Assembly (NCBI RefSeq): GCF_001653795.1
Contig: NZ_CP011514.1
Location: 4,956,727 to 5,020,726, forward strand
DNA length: 64,000 nt
DNA from: Mitsuaria sp. 7
Lineage (GTDB): Bacteria > Pseudomonadota > Gammaproteobacteria > Burkholderiales > Burkholderiaceae_C
Reading direction: 5' to 3'
Below are positions 1 through 8,950 of this stretch, in pieces (the stretch's first letter is position 1; each line of letters opens with the position of its first letter). The notes under the pieces are model-generated. The model searched no databases and was not told where the DNA came from. It was given only the letters and a program-made list of their open reading frames with translations. A program made the translations under genes and the position numbers.

Positions 1-1084
1 CCTTCGCGGCCAGCGCGCGCGACGCGTCGGTCGCCGACAGCGGCGGACGGCCGCGGTTGAAGCTCAAGGTCACTTCCGCATCCGGAACCAGCTTGTTCTG
101 GATGCGCTTGCGCAGCTCGGCTTCCAGGGCGTCGAAGTCGGCGAAGCGGTCCGCCCGTGCATCCGCCTGGGCCTCGGCGCGCTCCGGAATCGCGTTGCGG
201 ACCGAGCCCGCCTTGGACATCGTCCAGTTCAGGTGCAGGCCGCGCTTGGGATCTGACAGGTCGCGCGTCTGCAGGATCTGGTGGGACAGCTCGGTCAGGG
301 CGTTGATGCCCTTCTCCGGCGCCGCGCCCGCATGCGACGAGCGCCCCTTGACCTTCAGGTCCACCGAGGCGATGCCGCTGGTGGCCAGGCGCACCGTGTC
401 CGGCGTGGTCGGACCGCCGCCGCCTTCGAAGGACAGCACGGCGTCATGCTCGCCGCCGAGCGCGGTGATCAGCGGGTTCGAGCCGGGGGAACCGATCTCT
501 TCGTCGCCGTTGATCAGCACGGTGATCTCGGCGTAGTCCTTGAAGCCCACCGACTTCAGCAGGGCCAGCGCATGGAGGATGGTGGCGACACCCTGCTTGT
601 CGTCGGCGATGCCCAGCCCGTAGGCGTGGTTGCCGTCGATGCGGAAGGGCTGCTGCTTCAGGCCGCCGCGCTGGTAGACGGTGTCCATGTGCGCGATCAG
701 CATCAGGCGCTTGCCGTTGGCGTTGCCGCCCTTGAACGAGGCCCGCACGACCTGGCCGACCTTCGCCGGACCGTCGCCCGCGTCCGAGGTCGGCGAGGCG
801 ATGGTCGTGTCCGGATCGATCAGCTGGACCTGGCCGCCCAGGTCGCGCAGCCGCTGCGCGATGACGCCGGCGATGCGGTCCAGGCCCTGGCGGTCGGAGC
901 TGCCGGACTCGATCTCGACCAGCTGCTGCAGCGTCTTCATCAGCGCGGGCTGCTCCTTGGCGGCGAGGGCGGTGAGCTCGGGCACCGTCTGCGCCTGGGC
1001 GCCGAGGGCGCTCATCGCGGCCAGGGCCAGCGCCGCGCGGCGCAGTCGGGGGAAGGAGGAGGAGGCAGACATCGGGGCGGTCAT
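1..1084 (-). CDS. M20-family metallopeptidase, glutamate carboxypeptidase-like (C-terminus beyond window)
   Basis: About 361 codons are visible and the reading frame runs off the left edge, so the C-terminus is missing. A signal peptide (RRAALALAAMSALGAQA) indicates export. M20 hallmarks are visible: H-M-D near residues 132-134 (zinc ligand), a G-I-A-D-D-K block supplying the bridging Asp, and N-G-D-E-E-I-G with the catalytic Glu pair. The family removes C-terminal glutamate or similar residues from peptides or folates; the exact substrate cannot be read from the sequence. The start could be 1084 (MTAPMSASS) or 1072 (MSASS). It is divergent from the next gene. The closing zinc His of the family lies outside the window. 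Confidence 0.85.
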   Translation of the reverse strand, partial: MTAPMSASSSFPRLRRAALALAAMSALGAQAQTVPELTALAAKEQPALMKTLQQLVEIESGSSDRQGLDRIAGVIAQRLRDLGGQVQLIDPDTTIASPTSDAGDGPAKVGQVVRASFKGGNANGKRLMLIAHMDTVYQRGGLKQQPFRIDGNHAYGLGIADDKQGVATILHALALLKSVGFKDYAEITVLINGDEEIGSPGSNPLITALGGEHDAVLSFEGGGGPTTPDTVRLATSGIASVDLKVKGRSSHAGAAPEKGINALTELSHQILQTRDLSDPKRGLHLNWTMSKAGSVRNAIPERAEAQADARADRFADFDALEAELRKRIQNKLVPDAEVTLSFNRGRPPLSATDASRALAAK

Positions 1085-1185
1085 CTTCGGAGTCTCCAGG
1101 CGTTCTTGTGGGGGAGCGACGGGCCATCCTAGCCATCAAGGCGGTCCGCTTGAAGGCTCGAAAGCGATGGGGCAAGCTCCCGGCC

Positions 1186-1719
1186 ATGCGACGACCGCCG
1201 CCAATCGCCCATCGCCTGTGCGTCTGCGCACGGATCGCGCTGATCCTGCACGCGGTGCTGCCCGCGACCGCCGTCGCGGAGGAAGCGCGCCGCAACGTCT
1301 TCGACGATCCCTTCGTGCAGCTGAGCTCGGCGATCCCGACGTCCGAGTGTCCGGGCCCGTCCGGGCCGCTGATGAGCGAGGCCGAAGCCAGGGCACAGGC
1401 GCATGGCCGCATCGAGCGCGGCACCAGCTGCTTCCAGAGCGGCCGCTGCCGGCTGCCCAACGCCTATCTCTACGACAAGGAGATCATGCCGCGCGTGCAG
1501 AAGGCCGTCGCCGCCGACGGCCGGTTCGATGCGACGACCAGCGTCTGGGCGCTCGGCCAGCGGCGCTGGATCTGGCTGCAGGGCTGCGTGCGCAGCGCCG
1601 ATGAGGCGTCCGCACTCGAAGCGTTGGTGAAGCAGATCGACGACGTGGAGTTTGTCGTCAACGAGTTGAAGCTCGTCCCTGGCACGTCGGCAAGGCCGGC
1701 GTCGGGGGCCTCACGCTAA
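1186..1719 (+). CDS. Exported BON-domain-like hypothetical protein
   Basis: 177 aa from the ATG at 1186; the frame is open from 1108, but the ATG at 1186 is followed directly by a signal peptide-like segment (ARIALILHAVLPATAVA). The mature part has a Cys-containing middle (TSCFQSGRC) and a C-terminal stretch of about 75 residues with the pattern of a BON domain (alternating hydrophobics, RWIWLQGCVRSADEASALE, then DDVEFVVNELKLV). BON domains occur in periplasmic proteins that associate with membranes. The stop codon overlaps the stop of the convergent DUF2332 gene by 9 bp. The BON assignment is by pattern only and moderately sure. Confidence 0.6.
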   Translation: MRRPPPIAHRLCVCARIALILHAVLPATAVAEEARRNVFDDPFVQLSSAIPTSECPGPSGPLMSEAEARAQAHGRIERGTSCFQSGRCRLPNAYLYDKEIMPRVQKAVAADGRFDATTSVWALGQRRWIWLQGCVRSADEASALEALVKQIDDVEFVVNELKLVPGTSARPASGASR

Positions 1720-2838
1720 GCGGGCGTGGCCGGCGTCCAGCCACTCGATCCACCGTCCGTGCGGATGCGACCAGGCCAGCGCGTCGGTGCGGACCTCTCC
1801 GCCGTCGCGCCATTGCAGCGTCCACAGCGTGCCGCTGCCGGGCGATTCTCCGGCCGGGCAGTCCGGCGGCGAGGCCATGGGCGCCAGCTTGCCGACCTCG
1901 CCGCTGATCCACGCGAGGCCGCGCTCGCGCACCAGGCGCCCGATGCGATCCACGTGGGTCTTGAACGCTTCCGTCTCGAAGTAGGCCAGCACCCAGACGT
2001 TGAAGATCACCGGCGTGACACCGGCAGGCAGCTCGTCCATCCAACGCTCGAGCTCCGTCAGTCCGTCTTCCGTCCGCAGCAGCGGCACCGGGTGCCGCCG
2101 GGCGTCGTCCAATGCCCGGTCCAGCCGCTGCCGGCGCGCGGCGTCGCCTGGCCAGAGGCAGGCGCGCAACCAGCGGGCGGCCACGTCGTCGGCAGGCGCG
2201 ATGGGCTGCAGATCGACGCCCATGCGCCGGCCTGCCCGCCAGCGCGGCGCACCGAGCAGCGCGGCCGGACGCTCGCCACGCCAGGTGGTGGAGATCAATG
2301 GCGCATCCGGGCGCTCACCGGGCGTTGTCTCGACGCCATCGTCATACGCGTAGCGGTCGACGCCCAGGATCAGACCCGCGCTGCAACCGAACTCGAACAG
2401 CGCCAACTCGACCGGCTCGGCCCCGGTGCCGCCCAGGTGCGTGGCAAGCGCCTGCAGCGCGGGTCGGAGCACGGCACAGCGGCCGGTCTCGTTGGTCTGC
2501 GTCGTGCGAGTGCGGATCAACGCGCGCAGCGCGGCGTCCTCGCGGCGGATGAAGTCCCGCAGTTGCGGCGCCAACTCGTCGTCCGGCGCCCGTGTGCCGC
2601 CGACGCTCGCGTAGTACGCGGCGAGCGGATGCGCGTCGCCGGCCAGGATCCGGTCGTGCAGCGCGGCCAGCAGCAGCACCGGCTTGCGTTGCGTGGGTGG
2701 CGCTTCCAACAACAGGGCCATGAGGTCCCGATCGCCGGCGAAGATGCCCGCGAGCGCCACATAGAGCGGGTCGTCCGCGCCGTCGGTCTCGGCGAATCGG
2801 GCGAAGTGGTGGGCGATGCGCCCCAGTGCGTCTTCCAT
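1711..2838 (-). CDS. DUF2332 family protein
   Basis: 375 aa from the ATG at 2838 (MEDALGRIAHHFARFAE). The frame is open further upstream, but that part would run into the divergent regulator. Features typical of DUF2332 include the N-terminal helical block with PLYVALAG and the ELALFEFGCSAGLILGVDRY segment, which looks like a SAM-binding-type glycine motif. The C-terminal half contains VTPVIFNVWVLAYFE and ends near residue 375, the usual family length. The function of the family is not established; a methyltransferase-like fold is a guess from the glycine-rich motif. It shares its promoter region with the Crp/Fnr-type gene. Confidence 0.8.
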   Translation of the reverse strand: MEDALGRIAHHFARFAETDGADDPLYVALAGIFAGDRDLMALLLEAPPTQRKPVLLLAALHDRILAGDAHPLAAYYASVGGTRAPDDELAPQLRDFIRREDAALRALIRTRTTQTNETGRCAVLRPALQALATHLGGTGAEPVELALFEFGCSAGLILGVDRYAYDDGVETTPGERPDAPLISTTWRGERPAALLGAPRWRAGRRMGVDLQPIAPADDVAARWLRACLWPGDAARRQRLDRALDDARRHPVPLLRTEDGLTELERWMDELPAGVTPVIFNVWVLAYFETEAFKTHVDRIGRLVRERGLAWISGEVGKLAPMASPPDCPAGESPGSGTLWTLQWRDGGEVRTDALAWSHPHGRWIEWLDAGHARLA

Positions 2839-2873
2839 GGGCAGCGACTCTAGGCCCGCATCAGCCGCCAGAA

Positions 2874-2889
2874 TGTCGGGTATCCGACA
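2874..2889. promoter_or_regulatory. Palindromic operator candidate between DUF2332 gene and Crp/Fnr-type regulator
   Basis: A perfect inverted repeat TGTCGGgtatCCGACA (6-bp arms, 4-bp spacer) lies 35 bp upstream of the DUF2332 start and just ahead of the regulator. The 4-bp spacing is that of Fnr-type sites (TTGAT-N4-ATCAA), so the neighbouring Crp/Fnr protein is the natural candidate to bind it. Binding is inference. Confidence 0.5.
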
Positions 2890-2906
2890 AACTCCCGCCG
2901 TCCATC

Positions 2907-3593
2907 GTGCCGCCAGCGCTGCCGCCCCCCTCCTCCACGTCAAGCGCCGTCCAGGCCCTTTGCGCCAACTTCCCCGACCTGACCCCGCCTTCAGCGCCGG
3001 GATTGCGCCTGGAGGCACTGATGCCCATGCGTCGACTCCCGGCGGGTCGGGTGCTCTTCGTCCAAGGGCAGACGCCAACGGCGTTCTACATGGTGGAGGA
3101 CGGTGAGATCGAAGCCCGCTTCGCCGCGCTCGACGGCCGGATGTCGGTGCTGGAGCACGTGCGCGCGCCGCGCCTGTTCGGGCTTGCGGCCTTCATCAGC
3201 GGGAAGCCTTCGCGCTATGAGGCGGCGGCCGTGACGGACAGTCGCGTGCGGGTGATCGGCGAGCCCGCGTACCGCGTGCTGATGGACGACTGGCCCGGTT
3301 TCGCCCGGGCCTTGATGCGGGAGTTCGCCGAACGCTTCGAAGGCAATCTGCGCTTGCTGGAGGCAGCCCGGCACCTGAGCGCTGCCGAGCGCTTCGGCGT
3401 CGCGTTACGCCAGTTGGCCGATGAGCGAGCCGGCCCCTCGGATGACGAGGGCTGGCGGGCCTTGAAGGCGACCCAGGCGGAACTGGCGCAGCTCGCGCAC
3501 CTGTCGCGGCAGACGGTCAATCAACTGCTGCGCGCCGCGCAGGCCGAGGGCCGGCTGCGGTTGCGCTATGGCGGGATCGACGTCCGCCAGTGA
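2907..3593 (+). CDS. Crp/Fnr-family transcriptional regulator
   Basis: 228 aa if translation starts at the GTG at 2907. The frame is open from an ATG at 2826, but that start lies inside the divergent gene and upstream of the palindrome. An N-terminal cyclic-nucleotide-binding-type beta-roll is visible (LPAGRVLFVQGQTPTAFYMVEDGEIEA reads as the standard strand pattern, shown here in shorthand: RVLFVQGQTPTAFYMVEDGE). A long dimer helix follows (ALMREFAERFEGNLRLLEA) and then a C-terminal winged helix (LSRQTVNQLLRAAQAEG). There is no N-terminal cysteine cluster, so it is not an Fe-S Fnr. The effector is unknown. Confidence 0.85.
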   Translation: MPPALPPPSSTSSAVQALCANFPDLTPPSAPGLRLEALMPMRRLPAGRVLFVQGQTPTAFYMVEDGEIEARFAALDGRMSVLEHVRAPRLFGLAAFISGKPSRYEAAAVTDSRVRVIGEPAYRVLMDDWPGFARALMREFAERFEGNLRLLEAARHLSAAERFGVALRQLADERAGPSDDEGWRALKATQAELAQLAHLSRQTVNQLLRAAQAEGRLRLRYGGIDVRQ

Positions 3594-3596
3594 CGT

Positions 3597-4094
3597 TCAC
3601 TCCGCCAGCGCGGCCTCGATCTCGCCGCGGATGGCCGCCGGCGCGTCGTTCGGCGCAAAGCGCTTCAGCACCTGGCCGTCGCGGCCGACCAGGAACTTGG
3701 TGAAGTTCCACTTGATCGCCTGCGTGCCCAGGATGCCGGGCTTCTCGCCCTTGAGCCATTGCCACAGCGGATGTGCCTCCCCGCCGTTGACCTTGACCTT
3801 GGCCATCATCGGGAAACTCACGCCGTAGTTCAGCTGGCAGAACGACGAGATCTCCTCGTTGCTGCCGGGATCCTGGCCGCCGAATTCATTGCTCGGGAAT
3901 CCGACCACCACCAGCCCGCGCGCCTGGAAGTCGCGCCACAGGTCCTCGAGGCCCTTGAACTGCGGCGTGAAGCCGCACTCGCTGGCGGTATTGACGACCA
4001 GCAGCACGCGGCCGCGGTACTCCGACAAGGCGACCGGCTCGCCAGCGATGCTGACGGCGTCGAAGTCGAAGGCAGTCTTGCCATTGGCGCTCAT
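3597..4094 (-). CDS. Glutathione peroxidase family protein
   Basis: 165 aa, the normal length for bacterial Gpx/BsaA-type peroxidases. The peroxidatic Cys is C40 in NTASECGFTPQ; the partner Gln is in SNEFGGQDPGSN and the Trp in KWNFTKFLV, completing the usual catalytic set. It reduces hydroperoxides in the cytoplasm using thioredoxin or glutathione (family knowledge). The start is the ATG at 4094, preceded by GAGGGTCCCCCC. It lies 71 bp downstream of a DMT permease on the same strand. The upstream gap contains 2.4 copies of a 9-bp direct repeat (CGGGTGGAC, 4119-4140). Confidence 0.92.
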   Translation of the reverse strand: MSANGKTAFDFDAVSIAGEPVALSEYRGRVLLVVNTASECGFTPQFKGLEDLWRDFQARGLVVVGFPSNEFGGQDPGSNEEISSFCQLNYGVSFPMMAKVKVNGGEAHPLWQWLKGEKPGILGTQAIKWNFTKFLVGRDGQVLKRFAPNDAPAAIRGEIEAALAE

Positions 4095-4165
4095 GGGGGG
4101 ACCCTCCTCGTAACAGCCCGGGTGGACCGGGTGGACCGGGATGCATCCTAGCGCGACGCCGCGGA

Positions 4166-5026
4166 TCAGGCGCGACGCCGCTGCAGCGCCGCCAGCATGG
4201 CCGCGGCCAGGATCGCCGCGCCGCCCGCCGCGGTCTTGCCGTCCAGCGAGCCCCCGCCCAGCAGGAGCGCCGAGACCGCCGCCACCGGGACCTCCGTCAG
4301 CATGACCACCGCCGTGACGTTGGCCGGCAGCCGCGCCGCCCCGTATTGCAGCGACAGGTTGGAGACGAAGAACAACAGCGCCATCCCCGCCAGCGGCAGC
4401 AGCCAGGCCGCGCCCGGCAGCGACGGCCACGGCGCGAGGCCCTGGGCGGCCATGACCGTGGCGGACAGCCCCGCCACCGCCACGCCGCCGACGAACATCG
4501 CCAGCGCCCGCGCCCCGGGGCTGCGGGCGGCCTCGCGCCGCAGCATCACGTTGTTGAACGCGAAGGTCAGGCCGCCCAGCAGCCCCAGCACGTCCGGCAG
4601 GCTGGACGGCAACGGCCAGCCGCCGTCCGCCGGCGCCAGCACCGCCAGCGCGCCGCCCAGCGCCAGGGCGATGCGCAGACCGGCCGACGCCGTCAGCGGT
4701 TCGCCCAGCACCAGGCGCGCCAGCAGCACGGCCCACAGCGGCATCAGGTAGAAGAGCAGCACCACCCGGACCACGTCGCCGGTCGACACGCCCCAGTTGA
4801 ACGCGGTGTTGGTCATCCCGGCCGCCAGCGTCACGATCCACAGGCCGGGGGATCGCAGCCATTCCGCCATCGCGCCGCGCTGGCTGGCCAGCACCACGAC
4901 GAGGGACAGGACGTACAGGATCACCGTCGTCCACAAGGGGTGCATGCCGGCCCCCTCGAACTGCCGGAAAGGCCACCAGGACAGCCCCCAGATGGTGGCG
5001 TTGAGCATCAGGGCGAGGATCGGCAT
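4166..5026 (-). CDS. DMT-superfamily (EamA) permease
   Basis: 286 aa, about ten hydrophobic segments in two EamA-like halves, consistent with the drug/metabolite transporter superfamily. The start chosen is the ATG at 5026 (MPILALMLNATIWGLSWWP), which places the first membrane helix at the very N-terminus as usual. The substrate is unknown; relatives export amino acids, metabolites or drugs across the inner membrane. Upstream it is divergent from the SGNH hydrolase gene across 250 bp. Confidence 0.85.
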   Translation of the reverse strand: MPILALMLNATIWGLSWWPFRQFEGAGMHPLWTTVILYVLSLVVVLASQRGAMAEWLRSPGLWIVTLAAGMTNTAFNWGVSTGDVVRVVLLFYLMPLWAVLLARLVLGEPLTASAGLRIALALGGALAVLAPADGGWPLPSSLPDVLGLLGGLTFAFNNVMLRREAARSPGARALAMFVGGVAVAGLSATVMAAQGLAPWPSLPGAAWLLPLAGMALLFFVSNLSLQYGAARLPANVTAVVMLTEVPVAAVSALLLGGGSLDGKTAAGGAAILAAAMLAALQRRRA

Positions 5027-5276
5027 TCGGGAACGGGGGACAGACGGCGTGACAGAGGAAGGGACAGCGGCGCGACAGACGCGCACAAGGGGTGGGGCTT
5101 GTGCAACAGTCCCCCCGACAGGGCTTGGATCCGGCCTGCGGACCGGCCAACAATGCCCAGGGTTTGTAGCATGGCGCAAGGACTGACCCTGACCTCCAAT
5201 CGGGGCGCCGTGCGCCTGTCATGCACGCGGCCTACCCTGTCGCGTGTGACCCGTCCACCAAAGTAGGGAGAGCTTC
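5027..5276. other. Intergenic divergent promoter region
   Basis: 250 bp between the start of the DMT permease (minus) and the SGNH hydrolase (plus). No convincing coding frame is seen. It must carry both promoters, but I see no clear -35/-10 pair. The last bases hold the AGGGAG ribosome binding site (5265-5270) that decides the TTG start at 5277. Confidence 0.5.
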
Positions 5277-6218
5277 TTGGATCACCTGGCCTGTTTCGCC
5301 CCCGAGGATTTGCAGTCCAAGCCCGGGCCCGACCTGCAGAGCTATCACTGGCGGCTGCTGGCTCAGGGGGACTCCTGGTTCTCCACCGCCCAGGCCAAGC
5401 TCAGCGCGCACGCCAACCTGCTCCAGGAACTGGTGCTGACCAAGGCCACCGTCGCGATCAATTGCGCCGGGCAGCGCGAAAGCCTGTCCAAGGTGGTCGA
5501 ACTGGCGTCTTCGCCCGACTTCGTCCGCCTGCTCACCGCGCCGGACGCGCCCGTCTGGGACGGCGTCCTGCTGTCGGTGGGCGGCAACGACCTGATCCAG
5601 GCGGCGCAGACACCGACCCAGCTCGACGGCGTGGAAGTGCCGCTGCACCAGCGCCTGCTGCGCAACCAGACCGAATGGGGCCCGCCGTCCGCGGGCGTGG
5701 GCCGCTACTTCTCGGAACCCGGCTGGGCGACCTATGCCGAATACCTGAAGGCCAACCTGCGCCATCTGCTGACGCTGCGCGACCAGGGGCCGTCGGCGGG
5801 CAAGCCGGTGTTCATCCACTGCTACGCGGTGCCGATGCCGCGCCCGGCCGGCGCGGAGGACGCGGGTCACGGCCCGTGGCTGTATCCGGCGCTCAAGGCC
5901 TACGCGATCCCGTCCGCCGACTGGGCCGCCGTCAGCCGCCTGATGGTGATGCACCTGGCGCTGCTGCTGAAGACGCTGATGGCGGACAAGGAACAGTTCC
6001 CCGGGCTGTTCGTGTTCGACTCGACCGCCGTCCCGCTGGCCGCGGCCACGCCGGGCGCCAGCGGCATCAGCGGCGACTGGCACAACGAGATCCACCTCAA
6101 CCACAGCGGCTGCCTGAAGATCGGGCGGGCGTGGTCGGAGCACATCGATCAGGTGCTGACCACCGGGGGCGTCGTCGTGGCGGCGCCACCGACCGGCCGC
6201 GGGCGCGCGAGGCGCTGA
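5277..6218 (+). CDS. SGNH/GDSL-type hydrolase (TTG start)
   Basis: 313 aa. The start is a TTG at 5277, backed by a strong AGGGAG Shine-Dalgarno six bases upstream; there is no ATG in a better place. The catalytic blocks of SGNH hydrolases are present: block I LAQGDSWFS (nucleophile S33), block II Asn in NCAGQ, block III GGND at 102-105, and block V DWHNEIHLN (Asp267, His273). Enzymes of this fold are esterases or lipases; the substrate is unknown. There is no clear signal peptide, suggesting a cytoplasmic protein. The gene ends at a perfect bidirectional terminator shared with lplT. Confidence 0.8.
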   Translation: MDHLACFAPEDLQSKPGPDLQSYHWRLLAQGDSWFSTAQAKLSAHANLLQELVLTKATVAINCAGQRESLSKVVELASSPDFVRLLTAPDAPVWDGVLLSVGGNDLIQAAQTPTQLDGVEVPLHQRLLRNQTEWGPPSAGVGRYFSEPGWATYAEYLKANLRHLLTLRDQGPSAGKPVFIHCYAVPMPRPAGAEDAGHGPWLYPALKAYAIPSADWAAVSRLMVMHLALLLKTLMADKEQFPGLFVFDSTAVPLAAATPGASGISGDWHNEIHLNHSGCLKIGRAWSEHIDQVLTTGGVVVAAPPTGRGRARR

Positions 6219-6235
6219 GGAAGTAGGAGCGCCCC

Positions 6236-6271
6236 AAACGACGACGGCCCCGCGAGGGGCCGTCGTCGTTT
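6236..6271. terminator. Bidirectional intrinsic terminator
   Basis: Perfect inverted repeat with 16-bp arms (AAACGACGACGGCCCC and its complement) and a GCGA loop, with an A-run on one side and a T-run on the other. It lies between the convergent SGNH hydrolase and lplT genes and can serve both. Confidence 0.9.
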
Positions 6272-6299
6272 CAGCGGAAGCCTCCGTTCAGCGCCGCGC

Positions 6300-7577
6300 T
6301 CAGTGCTTGTCGCTGCGCGCGATGGCCAGCAGGCGGTTGAGCTCTTCGGCGTGCTCGACCTTGTTGTGCGCGTGCCAGCGGCCGACCACCCACATGATCC
6401 CCGCCACCAGCAGGCCGAAGATCGTGATCGATCCGAAGGCCGAGGTGCCGAAGCGCGTCAGCATCGTGTACAGCGCGCCCAGGCCCAGGATGCAGGCCTG
6501 CTCGTTGAAGTTCTGCACGGCGATGGAGCGGCCGGCGCCCATCAGGTTGTGGCCGCGATGCTGGAGCAGCGCGTTCATCGGCACGACCAGGTAGCCGCCG
6601 ATGCCGCCCAGGAGGATGAGGAAGGGGATCGCCACCCACAGGTTGTTGATGAAGTTCAGCACCAGCATCAGCAGTCCCATGCCGATGCCCAGCGGGATGA
6701 CGCTCGTGGCCTTGTCCAGGCGCACGACCGCGGAGGCCACGATCGCACCGACCGCGGTGCCGATCGCCACCACGCCGGCCAGCGCCGACGCCTGCGTCGT
6801 GCCGTAGCCCAGCGCCGCGGCGGCCCAGGCGAAGACGATGTAGCGCATGTTCCCGGACACGCCCCAGAACAGCGTCGTCATGCCCAGCGAGATCTGGCCC
6901 AGCTTGTCCTGCCACAGCCGCGAATTGCAGGCGGCGAACTCGCGCACCAGGTCGGTCGCGTTGTGCGAGATCGGCTGCAGCGGCGATTCCGTGCGCGGGA
7001 TGCGCAGGTTGAAGAGCGCGGCGATGAAGTACAGCACCACCATGAAGGCGATGGCCGCCTCGGGCGGCGTGTCGATGCCGGTGTCGATGTACGGGATGTC
7101 GATGGCCAGCAGCCAGGCCGAGGCCTTGTCGCCGATCAGCTGTCCGCCGAAGACGGCGCCCAGGATGATGGAGGCGATGGTGAGGCCCTCGATCCAGCCG
7201 TTGGCCTTCACCAGCTGCGACGGCGGCAGGAGCTCGGTCAGGATGCCGTACTTGGCCGGCGAGTAGGCGGCGGCGCCCAGGCCGACGATCGCATAGGCGA
7301 TCAGCGGATGCACGCCCACCAGCATGCTCAGGCATCCCAGCACCTTGATGGTGTTGGAGATGAACATGACCTTGCCTTTGGGTACCGCGTCCGCGAACGC
7401 CCCCACGAAGGGCGCGAGCACCACGTAGAAGAGCGCGAACATGGGCACCAGCGCGGCGCGCTGCCACTCGGCGGCACCGCTGGTGCGGAGCAGTTCAACG
7501 GCGGCCACGAACAGCGCGTTATCAGCCAGCGAGCTGAAGAACTGCGCTGACATGATGGTGTAGAAGCCTTTTTTCAT
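6300..7577 (-). CDS. lplT: Lysophospholipid transporter LplT (MFS)
   Basis: 425 aa with about twelve membrane segments. The start is the ATG at 7577 (MKKGFYTIMSAQFFSSLADNA), which matches the conserved N-terminus of LplT; the upstream in-frame extension lacks family resemblance. LplT flips lysophosphatidylethanolamine across the inner membrane for reacylation. Typical motifs are SSLADNALF, AAAYSPAKYGILTELLP and NGWIEGLTIASIILG. In enterobacteria the gene sits with aas; here no aas is adjacent, and alr lies divergently upstream. Confidence 0.92.
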   Translation of the reverse strand: MKKGFYTIMSAQFFSSLADNALFVAAVELLRTSGAAEWQRAALVPMFALFYVVLAPFVGAFADAVPKGKVMFISNTIKVLGCLSMLVGVHPLIAYAIVGLGAAAYSPAKYGILTELLPPSQLVKANGWIEGLTIASIILGAVFGGQLIGDKASAWLLAIDIPYIDTGIDTPPEAAIAFMVVLYFIAALFNLRIPRTESPLQPISHNATDLVREFAACNSRLWQDKLGQISLGMTTLFWGVSGNMRYIVFAWAAAALGYGTTQASALAGVVAIGTAVGAIVASAVVRLDKATSVIPLGIGMGLLMLVLNFINNLWVAIPFLILLGGIGGYLVVPMNALLQHRGHNLMGAGRSIAVQNFNEQACILGLGALYTMLTRFGTSAFGSITIFGLLVAGIMWVVGRWHAHNKVEHAEELNRLLAIARSDKH

Positions 7578-7797
7578 CGACCCGGCATACCTGGAACTGC
7601 GGTGATCACGCTGGGTCCACGGGGTGGGGAAAGGGCAGCGCTGCGGCGGGTTTATAGCATGCGCTCGTTTTCGTAACAGCGCTTCACGGGACAGTGTCTC
7701 TGTGCTATCCGGCACCGGTTTTCCGCCGTTCCGCGCGCCTTCCCCTCACGGCACGCGCAGGCAGGGACCGGTCCCCGGCGCGGCACAATGGGCGACC

Positions 7798-8901
7798 ATG
7801 CCGCGTCCGATCGAAGCCCTCATCCACCAGCCCGCGCTGGCCCACAACATCGCCCGCGCCCGCGCCTGCGCGCCCGACGCGCAGGTGTTCGCGGTGGTCA
7901 AGGCCAACGCCTACGGCCACGGCATCGAGCGGGCCTTCGACGCGCTGCGCAGCGCCGACGGCTTCGCGATGCTGGACCTGGACGAGGCCCAGCGCGTGCG
8001 CGACCTGGGCTGGCGCGGCCCGATCCTGCTGCTGGAAGGCTGCTTCGAGTCGCGCGACCTGGAACTCTGCTCGCGGCTCAAGCTCTGGCACGCGGTGCAC
8101 CACGAGCAGCAGGTCGACTGGCTGGCCATGCACAAGACCCACGAGCCGCACCGCGTGTTCCTCAAGCTCAACAGCGGCATGAACCGCCTGGGCTTCACGC
8201 CGAGCGCCTTCCGCGGCGCCTGGACGCGGCTGAACGCGCTGCCGCAGGTGGACGAGATCTCGCTGATGACGCACTTCTCGGACGCCGACGGCCCGCGCGG
8301 CATCGCGCACCAGACCGCCGTCTTCGCGGAGGCGACGGCCGATCTGCCGGGCGCGCGCACGCTGAGCAACAGCGCCGCGATCCTGCGCCACAGCCAGGAT
8401 CCGACGGTGCGCGCCGACTGGGTGCGCTCGGGGATCATGACCTACGGCAGCGCGCCGGACTTCCCGGAGCACGACATCACCCACTGGGACCTGAAGCCCA
8501 CGATGACGCTGCGGGCCAAGGTGCTGGCGGTACAGCAGCTGAAGGAAGGCGACAGCGTCGGCTACGGCAGCAGCTTCGTGGCGCAGCGCGCGATGCGCAT
8601 CGGCACGGTGGCCTGCGGGTACGCGGACGGTTATCCGCGCCACGCCGCGCACGGCACGCCGGTGCTGGTCGGCGGCAAGCGCAGCGCGACGATCGGCCGC
8701 GTGTCGATGGACATGCTGGCGGTCGACCTGACCGATCTGCCCAACGAGGGCATCGGCAGCGAAGTCACGCTCTGGGGCCAGGGCCCGCACGGCGCGGTGC
8801 TGCCGATCGACGAGGTGGCGCGCTCGGCCGGCACGATCGGCTACGAGCTGATGTGCGCGGTGACCCGGCGCGTGCCGGTGCACGTGGAGACGCTGGGCTG
8901 A
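7798..8901 (+). CDS. alr: Alanine racemase
   Basis: 367 aa, normal length. The PLP-binding lysine is K35 in [12 protein letters not shown]; the second catalytic residue is the Tyr in SVGYGSSF; the C-terminal domain carries [11 protein letters not shown] and IGYELMC. It interconverts L- and D-alanine for peptidoglycan. The start is the ATG at 7798, 220 bp from the divergent lplT start. It is followed 49 bp downstream by arfB; that gap contains three imperfect copies of a CATCGGC unit. Alr and DadX cannot be told apart here, as no dadA is adjacent. Confidence 0.95.
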   Translation: MPRPIEALIHQPALAHNIARARACAPDAQVFAVVKANAYGHGIERAFDALRSADGFAMLDLDEAQRVRDLGWRGPILLLEGCFESRDLELCSRLKLWHAVHHEQQVDWLAMHKTHEPHRVFLKLNSGMNRLGFTPSAFRGAWTRLNALPQVDEISLMTHFSDADGPRGIAHQTAVFAEATADLPGARTLSNSAAILRHSQDPTVRADWVRSGIMTYGSAPDFPEHDITHWDLKPTMTLRAKVLAVQQLKEGDSVGYGSSFVAQRAMRIGTVACGYADGYPRHAAHGTPVLVGGKRSATIGRVSMDMLAVDLTDLPNEGIGSEVTLWGQGPHGAVLPIDEVARSAGTIGYELMCAVTRRVPVHVETLG

Positions 8902-8950
8902 GGCCCGGCGATCGTCCGGCGGCATCGGCAGCATCGGCGACATCGGCCTC

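Noticed and set aside
281..1132. Long plus-strand open frame opposite the M20 peptidase
   Set aside because: It is antisense to a clearly recognisable peptidase, has a Gln/Arg/Gly-rich composition typical of frame shadows in GC-rich DNA, and no ribosome binding site or family resemblance.
8902..8950. Minisatellite of CATCGGC units between alr and arfB
   Set aside because: Only three imperfect units, in a GC-rich spacer; no evidence of function beyond chance.
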